From positions 744,001-808,000 of the forward strand of contig NZ_JAIGNL010000001.1 of the NCBI RefSeq assembly GCF_019711395.1: a stretch of DNA of 64,000 nt. The letters are read 5' to 3'. Below the pieces are notes generated by a model. That model was not told where the DNA came from. It was given only the letters and a program-made list of their open reading frames with translations, and did no database searches. Every line of letters starts with the position of its first letter. Positions within the stretch are counted from its first letter, which is position 1. A program made the position numbers and the translations under genes. This DNA is from Qipengyuania xiapuensis. Its GTDB lineage: Bacteria; Pseudomonadota; Alphaproteobacteria; Sphingomonadales; Sphingomonadaceae. Positions 1-7,464 of the stretch are shown here, in pieces.

Positions 1-1
1 C

Positions 2-139
2 GCGGCGGTTGAGGCCATGACCCTCGACCTGACCGAGGAGGAGGTCTCCAGGCTCGAAAAGTCCTACCTGCCGAAGATGCCGGTAGGCGTCGCTTCTACC
101 GCACCGGGCTTCGGGAAAATCACGCTAGCCGAGGGCTGA
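2..139 (+). CDS. Aldo/keto reductase family protein, C-terminal end (partial)
   Basis: Only the last 45 codons are in the window; the gene starts upstream of position 1. The visible tail has a helix with the pattern 'LDLTEEEVSRLEKSYLP' followed by 'PVGV', which is how many NAD(P)-dependent aldo/keto reductases end (a last helix reading 'LT.EEI..LE..Y.P'). The catalytic Asp-Tyr-Lys-His residues lie outside the window, so activity and substrate cannot be judged. The stop at 137-139 is followed by about 100 bp before the response regulator gene on the same strand. Confidence 0.55.
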   Translation, partial: AAVEAMTLDLTEEEVSRLEKSYLPKMPVGVASTAPGFGKITLAEG

Positions 140-238
140 AAAACGCGGTTGTTACAATCCCGATGAATCGGTCACACGGCAGTCACATGTCTGGGCCATC
201 GCTGTTCGCGTATTCCAGGGGACAGGGACCGCCCGGGC

Positions 239-913
239 GTGAACGTGACAACTATTCTGCTGACCGGCGAAGATGCATCCGATTTCGCCGATTTTGACCA
301 TGGCGACACGCGTTTCGTATTCGACCGGCTGACCGAGGCCGGGCCGCAGCGCCTGCTTGACGGGCCAGTCTGCGCCTTTGTCGACTGGGTCATGGACGAG
401 CTTTCCGGCCTCGAGATGTGCCGCCGCCTGCGCGCCGACCCTCGCACAGCCGATGCCCATATCACCATGGTGCTCGAAGGCTGCGATCCCGAAGACAAGC
501 GCCGCGCGCTGGCTGCCGGTGCGGATGACTACATGGTCGGTCCGACCGACCGCACGACCGTTCTCGATCGTGTGCTGGCTCTGGGGACCGGCAGGGCGGC
601 CGCGGTGTCGACGCAGCCGTTCCAGCTGGGCGACCTGGAGATCGACCTGCCCGCCCTGCAGGCGCGCTGGCACGGCAAGCCCATTTCCCTCCGCCCGAAC
701 GAATTCCGGCTGCTTCGCTTCTTCGCTGAAAACGCCGACCGCGTGATGAGCCGCACCGAGCTGATCGACGGCCTCGGCAAGCAGGACCCACCGATCGACG
801 AGCGGACGGTCGACGTCTGGATCGGCCGCCTTCGCAGGGCCCTGCGCAAGGTCGGCGCAGGCGAACCGATCCGCACGGTCCGCTCGCTCGGCTACGTATA
901 CGACAGCCACTAG
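239..913 (+). CDS. OmpR/PhoB-type response regulator with a degenerate receiver domain
   Basis: 224 residues: an N-terminal receiver-like domain (about 1-115) and a C-terminal winged-helix DNA-binding domain (about 130-222, ending 'RTVRSLGYVY', typical of the OmpR/PhoB family). Asp49 in 'AFVDWVMDELSG' fits the phospho-acceptor position, with Gly57 at the usual +8. The conserved Lys of the 'GADDYLxKP' loop is Gly here ('GADDYMVGP'), and the usual Ser/Thr of beta-4 appears to be Glu ('MVLEG'). The acidic pair after beta-1 is displaced ('LLTGED'). It may therefore work without normal phosphorelay control. No histidine kinase is adjacent. The GTG start has a purine-rich stretch (CAGGGGACAGGGA) upstream. 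Confidence 0.85.
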   Translation: MNVTTILLTGEDASDFADFDHGDTRFVFDRLTEAGPQRLLDGPVCAFVDWVMDELSGLEMCRRLRADPRTADAHITMVLEGCDPEDKRRALAAGADDYMVGPTDRTTVLDRVLALGTGRAAAVSTQPFQLGDLEIDLPALQARWHGKPISLRPNEFRLLRFFAENADRVMSRTELIDGLGKQDPPIDERTVDVWIGRLRRALRKVGAGEPIRTVRSLGYVYDSH

Positions 914-945
914 AGCTTACGACCCTATCCCGAGGCAGACGCAAG

Positions 946-975
946 AAGGGCCGCACCTCACGGGTGCGGCCCTTT
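946..975. terminator. Bidirectional rho-independent terminator
   Basis: A 12-13 bp stem, AAGGGCCGCACC / GGTGCGGCCCTT, with a 4-base loop. It lies between the convergent response regulator (ends 913) and TonB receptor (ends 1001). A-rich and T-rich flanks allow it to act on either strand. Confidence 0.8.
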
Positions 976-1000
976 AGTTCGTTCCGAGCAGATGGGGAGC

Positions 1001-3757
1001 TCAGAACTTCAGCGAAGCACCCAGGCTTATGCTCCGGCCAACATCGTAGCTGTTGATGTCGATTCGGGTGGTGCCGTTGGTCTGGAATTCCTCGTAATCG
1101 CGGCCGGTGAGGTTGCGCGCCTCGAGCTTCATTTCGAGCTCGTTACCGCCGAACACCTCGAAGCCTTGGCGGACCACGAAATCGACCGTGAGACCCGGCT
1201 TCTCGATAATGTCGGGAAGCGGGCCTGCACCGCGGCCGGTGACCCGTTCGCTGGCATATTTGACCAGGACGGTGAACTGGCTCAGGCGATCGAGATCCTC
1301 GAGCCCGAGCTGGAAGTTCACGAGATGGTCCGACTGACCGGTGAGCGGAACGCCGTCATCGAAGAAGTTGGTTGCCGGCTGATCCGCGAAGGGGAAGACC
1401 CGCGCGATATCGTCCGGACCGACTTTGATCTCCGACTGGGTGTAGGTGTAGTTCGCGATTGCCACGAGCTGCTGGCTTTCGAACCAGCCGCCCAGGTCGA
1501 CGAGGTCGTAATTGTACTGGAACTCGACCTCGGCGCCGAACAGCTCGGCCGAAGGCGCGTTGGCGAAGCCCGACACGATCTCGTTGTCCGAGAAGCTGGT
1601 GAAGACCTCGATCGGGTTCTCGATGTCCTTGTAGAAGCCGGCAACACTCGCGCGGCTGCCACCACCGATGTAGTATTCGAGGCGTGCTTCGAAGTTGGTC
1701 AGCTCGCTGTCGACCAGACGCGGGTTACCGTTGAACTGACGGTTGGTTTCCGGATCGAAATAGGTCTGGAAGATCAGCTCGCGGAACTGCGGACGGGCAA
1801 CCGTCTTCGAGGCGCTGGCACGGAACTGTAGCGCGTCGGTCAGTTCCCAAGTCAGCGTACCGCCCGGCAGCCAGTAGTCGTTCTCGAGCAGCGTGCCCGA
1901 GGTGGAGCCGAGCGGGCTGGCGAAGACTTCGACTGCCTCGACCGACTGCACTGCGTCCTCGTAGCGCACGCCGACGTCGAGCGAGAGCGTCTCGAACGGA
2001 CGAAGGTTGATCTTGCCGTAGGCCGCGTGGATCTCGAGATCGGCCTGGAATGCCGGGTCGGCCTGCGTCGTCTCAAAGATCGTCAGGTTGTATGGGCCGA
2101 TGCCAGCTTCTGCCTGCGCCGCCGGATCGAAGGCGAAATCGATCAGAGCATCGCCGAGCAGGTTGTCCGGACGGAACGCGCCGAAGACTTCGGGGAAGCC
2201 CGAGGATGCACGAATGTCGAACTCGCGGCGGGTCGAGAAGCGGCTGGTGTCGGTATAGGCATAGCCAACCGTCGCGTTGAGCCAGTCGTTCACGAAATAG
2301 CCGACGTCGATGCCGCCGTAGTAGAGGTCTTCCGTCAGGTCAGAGAATGAGACGATGGCGCCGCCGCGCTGGGGGTCGAGCGTGTTGAGGAAGACGTCGC
2401 CGAACGGATCGTTCGCGTTGTTGGTGCGGACATACTCGAAGGTCCACTCGAACGGTGCCTCGCGCTGCGTCTGGGCGTAGCCGGCACGAAGGTCGACCGA
2501 GAGATCGCCGAATTCGAGCTCGCCGACGAACTGGCTGTTGAGCAGCTGGCGTTCGAACCACGCGGTGTCCTGGATCAGTTCTTCGTCATCGTCCTGGAAG
2601 TCGATGCCCTGTTCGAGCGACGCGCGCTTGAGCGTGTCGTGGATGAAAAGGTTGGTGAGGCGGAACTTGTGCTCGCCGATTTCCAGACCGAAGCCGAGCA
2701 GCGCGTTGGTCAGCACGCGGTTATCCGTGGTGAACTCGCGGAAGTCGGTGTCGAGGTCGAGGTCCTCGTTCACCGCGGTCTGCTTGGTGATGAAGCGGTT
2801 GCGCCACTTGTTGCTGATCGAGGCGGTGGCAATGACGCCGAGCATGCCGTCGGAGCCGACGTCGAGCGAGGTACCCGCGGTAATGCCGGCCGAGAAGTTC
2901 GCCGGAAGGTCGCCGATCTTCTGCAGCAGGTAGAGGTTGGGATCGTTGAGGTCCTGCAGGACACCCTGAACGTTGACGTCGGGATCGCCGATACGGGCGC
3001 CGCTGTCGAAGAAGCCCTGGAGGTTGGCGTAGTTCGACACGTCGCGGCGGCCCTGGTCGAAGCCGGTCCAGTCGTAGTCGCCGCCGAAATAGGTGTAGCC
3101 GGGACCGAAGGTGGTCTCGCTGTCACCGCTCAGCGAACCGCTGATGGTCACGAAGTCTTCGGTCGGAATGGCGCGAGTGGTCAGGTTGACCACACCGCCG
3201 CCGAATTCGCCGGGGAAGTTGGCCGAATAGGTCTTCTGGACGAGGCTCGAGGCGACGACGCTGGTCGGGAAGATGTCGAGCGGGACCACGCGGCTCAGCG
3301 GCTGCGGCGAGGGGAGCGGCAGGCCGTTGAGGAGTGCGAGCGAGTAGCGATCGCCGAGGCCGCGGACATAGACGAGGCCGTTCTGCTGCGAGAGGCCGGT
3401 CACGCGGCTGAGTGCGCCTGCGATGTCGCCTTCACCCGTACGGGCGATGCTCTCGGTGTCGAGGACGGTGACGACCTGCGGCGAGGCGCGCGTCACGTCG
3501 CGCGTGCGGCGACCGGTGACGATGATAGTGCCGCCGGGGATCGAAATGTCGGGCTCTGCCTGCTTTTCTTCCTCGGCGATATCGCCGGGGACGGTGTCGT
3601 TTGCCGCATCGACGTCCTCGGTCAGTTCCTGGTCGGGAACTTCCTCTTCGGTCGGCGGCGGGCCCTCTGCTCCGGTGCTCTGCGCAAGGGCGGCAGCCGG
3701 GAAAGTCAGGGCGGTGGAAAGCAGGAGCAGCCCTGCCAGCTGCTTGCCAGTGGACAT
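1001..3757 (-). CDS. TonB-dependent outer-membrane receptor
   Basis: 918 residues. A clear signal peptide ends 'FPAAALAQ'. A Pro/Glu/Asp-rich spacer and a TonB-box-like stretch 'GTIIVTGRR' precede a plug domain ('YVRGLGDRYSLALLNGLPLP') and a 22-strand-type barrel ending in 'SISLGASLKF' with a terminal Phe. The start was set at 3757 because GAGGGGG lies just upstream; a frame extending 11 codons further lacks such support. It lies 110 bp downstream of the lipoprotein gene on the same strand with a strong hairpin between them, so the two probably form one surface uptake unit with unequal expression. The substrate is unknown. The plug sequence resembles receptors that work with surface lipoproteins rather than the classical siderophore type; that is inference. 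Confidence 0.92.
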   Translation of the reverse strand: MSTGKQLAGLLLLSTALTFPAAALAQSTGAEGPPPTEEEVPDQELTEDVDAANDTVPGDIAEEEKQAEPDISIPGGTIIVTGRRTRDVTRASPQVVTVLDTESIARTGEGDIAGALSRVTGLSQQNGLVYVRGLGDRYSLALLNGLPLPSPQPLSRVVPLDIFPTSVVASSLVQKTYSANFPGEFGGGVVNLTTRAIPTEDFVTISGSLSGDSETTFGPGYTYFGGDYDWTGFDQGRRDVSNYANLQGFFDSGARIGDPDVNVQGVLQDLNDPNLYLLQKIGDLPANFSAGITAGTSLDVGSDGMLGVIATASISNKWRNRFITKQTAVNEDLDLDTDFREFTTDNRVLTNALLGFGLEIGEHKFRLTNLFIHDTLKRASLEQGIDFQDDDEELIQDTAWFERQLLNSQFVGELEFGDLSVDLRAGYAQTQREAPFEWTFEYVRTNNANDPFGDVFLNTLDPQRGGAIVSFSDLTEDLYYGGIDVGYFVNDWLNATVGYAYTDTSRFSTRREFDIRASSGFPEVFGAFRPDNLLGDALIDFAFDPAAQAEAGIGPYNLTIFETTQADPAFQADLEIHAAYGKINLRPFETLSLDVGVRYEDAVQSVEAVEVFASPLGSTSGTLLENDYWLPGGTLTWELTDALQFRASASKTVARPQFRELIFQTYFDPETNRQFNGNPRLVDSELTNFEARLEYYIGGGSRASVAGFYKDIENPIEVFTSFSDNEIVSGFANAPSAELFGAEVEFQYNYDLVDLGGWFESQQLVAIANYTYTQSEIKVGPDDIARVFPFADQPATNFFDDGVPLTGQSDHLVNFQLGLEDLDRLSQFTVLVKYASERVTGRGAGPLPDIIEKPGLTVDFVVRQGFEVFGGNELEMKLEARNLTGRDYEEFQTNGTTRIDINSYDVGRSISLGASLKF

Positions 3758-3818
3758 ATGAATGACCCCCTCAGTTAAGGTCGGTATCAAAAGTGGGGCA
3801 GTGCCCCGGAAACGGGTT

Positions 3819-3856
3819 GGGGCGGGGGTCGCGCGGCAATGCGCGACCCCCGCCCC
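3819..3856 (-). terminator. Strong intercistronic hairpin between lipoprotein and TonB receptor genes
   Basis: A perfect 16-bp stem (GGGGCGGGGGTCGCGC and its complement, loop GGCAAT) sits 12 bases beyond the lipoprotein stop and upstream of the receptor start. It has no U-tract on the minus strand, so it looks more like a partial terminator, attenuator or 3'-end stabiliser than a full terminator. It would allow more lipoprotein than receptor to be made. Confidence 0.6.
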
Positions 3857-3867
3857 CGATCATGCGA

Positions 3868-5448
3868 TCAGTTGTAGACCGGCAGGCTCGTGCAATCGGT
3901 CACGGAGCTGTCGAAGGTCACCGTGGCGGAGTTGCAGGTCCAGCCGTTCACCCAGTCTGCGTTCTCGGTGAAGACTGCGCCGATGCGGGCCGGGGTCTCG
4001 AAGAAGGCGTCCCAGGTCGACACGTCGAACACCGGCACGGCGTCTTCGTTGCTGCCGTTGAGGAACAGCATCGAGAGCGTGTTGGTGAATGCCGAGTTGT
4101 TGTTGGCGCCAGCGTTGAAGCGCGTTTCGATTTCGGTTGCCGTCACACCCGAGCTGTCACGGAATGCGGTGGCGCAATCGAGAACGAGCGAGTCGAAGGC
4201 GACCGGGCCGGCTTCGTCGATCGAAGCGTTGGCAGCGCGGTTCAGTTCTTCCGGACCGTCGATGCGCAGGCAGGGCGTGCCATCGGTCGAGACGATCACC
4301 GAGTTGGCGATCGAGTAGTCGGCGAAGCCGCGGATACGAACGACCTGGTCGTCGGCCTTCTGGTGGACGAAGGTGGCGTTCGAGATGCGCGTGTTCTGGC
4401 GCGGAGTGCTTTCGTTGAAGGCGTTGTCCGAGTCGGCCTCGATGATCGTGTCGCCGGCGCCGGGGCGCTGGATCGCGATGAGGTACTGGATGTTGGCCTT
4501 CACGCCGGTGTCGGTGTCGACGCTGTCGTCTTCCGCACCCACCACGATCATGTTCTGGACATTCACGCGGCCGCCGAAGAATTCGACGCCGTCATCCGAG
4601 CTGTTGTAGCTCATGATGTTGTTGAGAACGGTGCCCGAGCCGGTGCCGCCGGTGGTCAGCGACTGGAGCTCGCTGTCGCCCGAAAGGACGAAGCCCGAAT
4701 AACGGATCTGGACGTAGCTCATTTCGCCCGAGCTGTCGTCCGGGGTCGCGCCACCGAAGATCGCCGGCTGCGCAGCACCTTCGACCTGGCGTTCGCAGTT
4801 CACGCTGCCCGGGGTGGCGCCCGAAGCGATACAGTCGGTGACCGGAGCGCGGCCCGAAAGGACGACGCCGCCCCACTGGCCCGACGAGCTGTCGTTGTTG
4901 ATGCCGAGCACGTTGTCGCGGCTGGTGAAGATGATCGGACGGCTGGCGCTGCCAACGGCGCTGATCGTGTTGCCGCGGTTGACGTTGAGGAAGCTCGAGC
5001 CCGAAGCGTAGACGATCACGCCCGGTTCGATCGTCAGCTCGACATTGGTGTCGTCGAGGCCGTCGCTGTTGTCCGGAGCCGGACCGCCGTCGGTGCCGAC
5101 ATCGACGCGGCCGTTCATGCGATAAAGCAGGCCTTCGATGTAGGGGAGGGTCGAGCTGGCGTTGAAGCGAGCGGGCATGGTGCAGACGCGGTATTCACCG
5201 GTCGGGCCGCTGATGGTGCCCTCGTCGGTGAGGCCCTGCGCGTCGGCGATGGTCGGGCAGCCTGCTGCCGGAGTGACCAGCGTGCCCGAGGTCGGGGTCG
5301 GCGTCGGGGTCGGCGTGCCGCCACCGCCATTGCCGTTGTTGATGGTGATATTGCCGCCGGTGCCGGGCGAAACGATTTCGTCGGCGCCGCAGCCGGCAAG
5401 AGCGATTGCGGAGGCGCCAAGGATAAGCGAGCGATGGAAATTGGTCAC
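3868..5448 (-). CDS. Surface lipoprotein, probably beta-helix/repeat-rich, partner of the adjacent TonB receptor
   Basis: 526 residues, GTG start with GAGGGGA seven bases upstream. The N-terminus is a type II signal peptide with lipobox LAGC (Cys about residue 20). A low-complexity linker follows (Asn/Gly then alternating Thr-Pro, about 33-54). The rest is rich in Asn, Asp, Gly, Ser and Thr, with repeated short beta-strand patterns, as in right-handed beta-helix proteins, and has several Cys that could pair. It is upstream of, and on the same strand as, the TonB-dependent receptor at 1001-3757, which suggests a ligand-capturing partner. I do not recognise a named family; the beta-helix call is by composition only. 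Confidence 0.7.
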   Translation of the reverse strand: MTNFHRSLILGASAIALAGCGADEIVSPGTGGNITINNGNGGGGTPTPTPTPTSGTLVTPAAGCPTIADAQGLTDEGTISGPTGEYRVCTMPARFNASSTLPYIEGLLYRMNGRVDVGTDGGPAPDNSDGLDDTNVELTIEPGVIVYASGSSFLNVNRGNTISAVGSASRPIIFTSRDNVLGINNDSSSGQWGGVVLSGRAPVTDCIASGATPGSVNCERQVEGAAQPAIFGGATPDDSSGEMSYVQIRYSGFVLSGDSELQSLTTGGTGSGTVLNNIMSYNSSDDGVEFFGGRVNVQNMIVVGAEDDSVDTDTGVKANIQYLIAIQRPGAGDTIIEADSDNAFNESTPRQNTRISNATFVHQKADDQVVRIRGFADYSIANSVIVSTDGTPCLRIDGPEELNRAANASIDEAGPVAFDSLVLDCATAFRDSSGVTATEIETRFNAGANNNSAFTNTLSMLFLNGSNEDAVPVFDVSTWDAFFETPARIGAVFTENADWVNGWTCNSATVTFDSSVTDCTSLPVYN

Positions 5449-5534
5449 GGGTTCGGTCCCCTCAAAAACCGGGAAGAAAGGCGAGATTTCGAATGCGAAT
5501 TCGTTGATCGCGACTCGCCAGCTAGGGACGCCGT

Positions 5535-5639
5535 GTGACAGTTTGTGTTGGTTCGTGACCGTTGTGTTGCAGTTTCAACAGCTTTGTCGCGAAGACCGTA
5601 GATTGCAATTTTGTGACAATGTGACGGTTTTGTTGCAGT
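5535..5639. repeat. Three copies of a GTGACNGTTK-TGTTG motif in a divergent promoter region
   Basis: Near-identical motifs start at 5535 (GTGACAGTTTGTGTTGG), 5555 (GTGACCGTTGTGTTGCAGT) and 5621 (GTGACGGTTTTGTTGCAGT). The last two differ at only two of 19 positions. They lie in the 235-bp gap between the divergent lipoprotein and TPR genes, in a locally AT-rich stretch that must hold both promoters. The first two start 20 bp apart (two helical turns), which fits a regulator-binding array. The regulator is not known. Confidence 0.5.
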
Positions 5640-5683
5640 CGGTTTTCCGGCGAGGTATTTCGAGCCCATAAGTTTGGGAGAAA

Positions 5684-6073
5684 ATGCCAATGTCCTTGCT
5701 CGCAGCTGCCACCCTTCTGGTTGTCGCCGACCGCTCCGCCCTTGTCGTCACCGCACCCGAAACGGAATTCGATATCGGCTATGAAGAGCTGATCGCCGGT
5801 CACGATCACGAAGCGCTTGCCGCGATCGAGGAATGCGAGAAGTCCTCGCACCGCGATCCCGCTCGCCAGATCAATCACGGCATCGCTCTCGCGCGCCTGG
5901 GCGATTATGAAGAAGCCCGTGTTCGCTTCAGTGCCGCGGCCCGCAATGCGGAGCGTTACGATCTGGAGACTTCGACCGGAGAATGGGTGGATTCGCGGGT
6001 TCTCGGACGCCGCGGCCTCGCCATGCTCGAAAGCGGTGATTTCCAGAAACACGCAGCGCTCGCGAGCCGCTAA
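5684..6073 (+). CDS. Small exported TPR-like protein
   Basis: 129 residues. A short hydrophobic N-terminus ('LLAAATLLVVA') looks like a signal sequence. Two TPR-like helix pairs follow: 'GYEELIAGHDHEALAAIEEC' and 'INHGIALARLGDYEEARVRF'. A GGGAG ribosome-binding site sits 8 bases before the ATG at 5684; a second ATG six bases on is possible. It is transcribed divergently from the lipoprotein/TonB receptor unit and shares the repeat-bearing intergenic region, so joint regulation is plausible. Function unknown; TPR proteins of this size usually act as periplasmic scaffolds. Confidence 0.75.
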   Translation: MPMSLLAAATLLVVADRSALVVTAPETEFDIGYEELIAGHDHEALAAIEECEKSSHRDPARQINHGIALARLGDYEEARVRFSAAARNAERYDLETSTGEWVDSRVLGRRGLAMLESGDFQKHAALASR

Positions 6074-6106
6074 TTAGCGACCGCCACCGGGCCTATAGCC
6101 CCCTTG

Positions 6107-6141
6107 GCCCGCATCGCCTTTCGGTGGTGCGGGCTTTATTT
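6107..6141 (+). terminator. Rho-independent terminator after the TPR-like gene
   Basis: A 12-bp stem GCCCGCATCGCC / GGTGGTGCGGGC (two G-T wobbles) with a TTTC loop, followed by TTTATTT. Confidence 0.8.
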
Positions 6142-6159
6142 GCGCCATTTAGGGGCAAA

Positions 6160-6167
6160 TTAACCAT
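6160..6167 (+). promoter_or_regulatory. Candidate CtrA half-site upstream of virB1
   Basis: TTAACCAT matches the CtrA half-site described in Caulobacter. It lies 67 bp before the virB1 ATG in an AT-rich patch just past the preceding terminator, where the operon promoter should be. An 8-base match in one place is weak evidence. Confidence 0.35.
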
Positions 6168-6233
6168 ATTCATGCTTACGTCACCCTACTGTCATGTATG
6201 AAGGCCATTGGGGCCGCACGGAGGGTGTACGAC

Positions 6234-6866
6234 ATGATTCGCACACACCCGGCGTTGGTGACGGGATTGATTTGCACCGCGCTGGCCGCCTTCCCGGCGA
6301 AGGCGGATGTAATTGAGATCGACGATGACGGTGCACGCTGGAAGGCCGGCGGGGGCACTGCCATTGCTGCTGTCCAGCCTCCTGCAAGCACATTTGCCGC
6401 TCCGGTAGAGGACGTTCCGGCAGAGATTTACGTACCGGACGCGATCGCATCGGATCCGGCAAACCATGCTCGCGGCGTGCCGGCAGCCTACCAGGCCAAG
6501 GTCGCCGAGCTTTCGGCCAAGTACGACCTCAGCGCCTCGCTCATCGAAGCGATGGTCTGGCAGGAGAGCCGCTGGCGGCATGATGCGGTTTCCCCGGTCG
6601 GGGCGCAGGGTCTTGCCCAGCTCATGCCGGGCACTGCGCGCGACCTTGGCGTGGACCCGCGCGACCCCTTCGCCAACCTCGAAGGCGGTGCGCGGTACCT
6701 GCGCGAACAGCTCGACCGTTTCGACGGCGATTTGGAAAAGGCGCTGGCTGCCTATAATGCGGGACCCGGACGGGTCGAACGTGCGGGGGGGATCCCGCGT
6801 ATCCGCGAAACTCAGAATTACGTCGCCTCGATCATGGGGCGGCTCGCAGATCACTCACGGGAGTAA
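6234..6866 (+). CDS. virB1: VirB1-like lytic transglycosylase of a type IV secretion operon
   Basis: 210 residues. A signal peptide ends near 'FPAKA'. An SLT-type lysozyme-like domain follows (about 95-205), with catalytic Glu111 in 'AMVWQESRW' and the family motifs 'GAQGLAQLMPGTA', 'NLEGGARYL' and 'ALAAYNAGPGRV'. It cleaves peptidoglycan in the periplasm to let the secretion apparatus through. The start at 6234 was chosen because GGAGGG lies 8 bases upstream; an in-frame ATG at 6198 lacks a ribosome-binding site and would bury the signal peptide. First gene of the virB operon, 6 bp before virB2. Confidence 0.9.
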   Translation: MIRTHPALVTGLICTALAAFPAKADVIEIDDDGARWKAGGGTAIAAVQPPASTFAAPVEDVPAEIYVPDAIASDPANHARGVPAAYQAKVAELSAKYDLSASLIEAMVWQESRWRHDAVSPVGAQGLAQLMPGTARDLGVDPRDPFANLEGGARYLREQLDRFDGDLEKALAAYNAGPGRVERAGGIPRIRETQNYVASIMGRLADHSRE

Positions 6867-6872
6867 GAAAAC

Positions 6873-7178
6873 TTGAAATCGCTTTTCGCAAAGCTGGCCG
6901 TCATCCTGGCCCTTGCAAGTCCTACCGCCGCGATGGCGCAGGTGCAGACCAACGATCCGGCTGGTTCGGGCCCGATCGTCAATGCGCTCGGCTGGCTGCA
7001 GGGAACGCTGCTCGGCAACGTCGCCACTGCAGTTGCCGTCATGGCCGTGGCTGCCGTCGGCTTCATGATGCTGACCGGCCGGCTGAACTGGCGCTTCGGC
7101 GCCACCGTGATCATCGGCGTTTTCATCCTCTTCGGCGCGGCATCGATCGTCGCCGGCATCCAGCAGGTTGCCGCATAA
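6873..7178 (+). CDS. virB2: VirB2 pilin (TrbC/VirB2 family)
   Basis: 101 residues, TTG start with CGGGAG just upstream. A long signal peptide ends 'PTAAMAQ', followed by two hydrophobic helices ('LLGNVATAVAVMAVAAVGFMM' region and 'ATVIIGVFILFGAASIVAGI' region) separated by a short basic loop. That is the layout of the VirB2 major pilus subunit. It lies between virB1 and virB3, as in Agrobacterium. Whether the mature pilin is cyclised cannot be told. Confidence 0.88.
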   Translation: MKSLFAKLAVILALASPTAAMAQVQTNDPAGSGPIVNALGWLQGTLLGNVATAVAVMAVAAVGFMMLTGRLNWRFGATVIIGVFILFGAASIVAGIQQVAA

Positions 7179-7179
7179 G

Positions 7180-7464
7180 ATGACCGCCCTCGTTCGCCAC
7201 CCCGTCCACAGAGCGCTCACGCGTCCGCAGATGTTTGCGGGCGTGACGTTCAACTATTTCATCATCAACGGGGTGGTGACGACCGAGATATTCCTGATCA
7301 CCGGCAGTTTCTGGGCGCTGTTCGCAGCGCTCGTCATGCACGGTGTCGGCTACTTCGCATGCCTTCGCGAGCCGCGCATCTTCGACCTCTGGATCACCAA
7401 GGTCTCGAAGTGCCCCCGCGTGAAGAACTACAAGCATTGGGGGTGCAACAGTTATGCCGCGTAA
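7180..7464 (+). CDS. virB3: VirB3 inner-membrane protein
   Basis: 94 residues. The N-terminal 'HPVHRALTRPQMFAGV' segment and two adjacent transmembrane segments (about 22-60) match the VirB3 family, which links the inner-membrane complex to VirB4. The ATG at 7180 begins one base after the virB2 stop. The gene overlaps virB4 by 11 bp. Confidence 0.88.
   Translation: MTALVRHPVHRALTRPQMFAGVTFNYFIINGVVTTEIFLITGSFWALFAALVMHGVGYFACLREPRIFDLWITKVSKCPRVKNYKHWGCNSYAA

Noticed and set aside
5281-5345. CRISPR-like or satellite repeat in the (Thr-Pro) coding stretch
   Set aside because: The repeats are codons of the lipoprotein linker in frame, with no spacer structure.
3793-5538. 581-codon plus-strand frame opposite the lipoprotein gene
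   Set aside because: Repetitive Ala/Val/Asp/Arg composition typical of a complementary-strand artefact; the minus strand has a lipobox and signal peptide.
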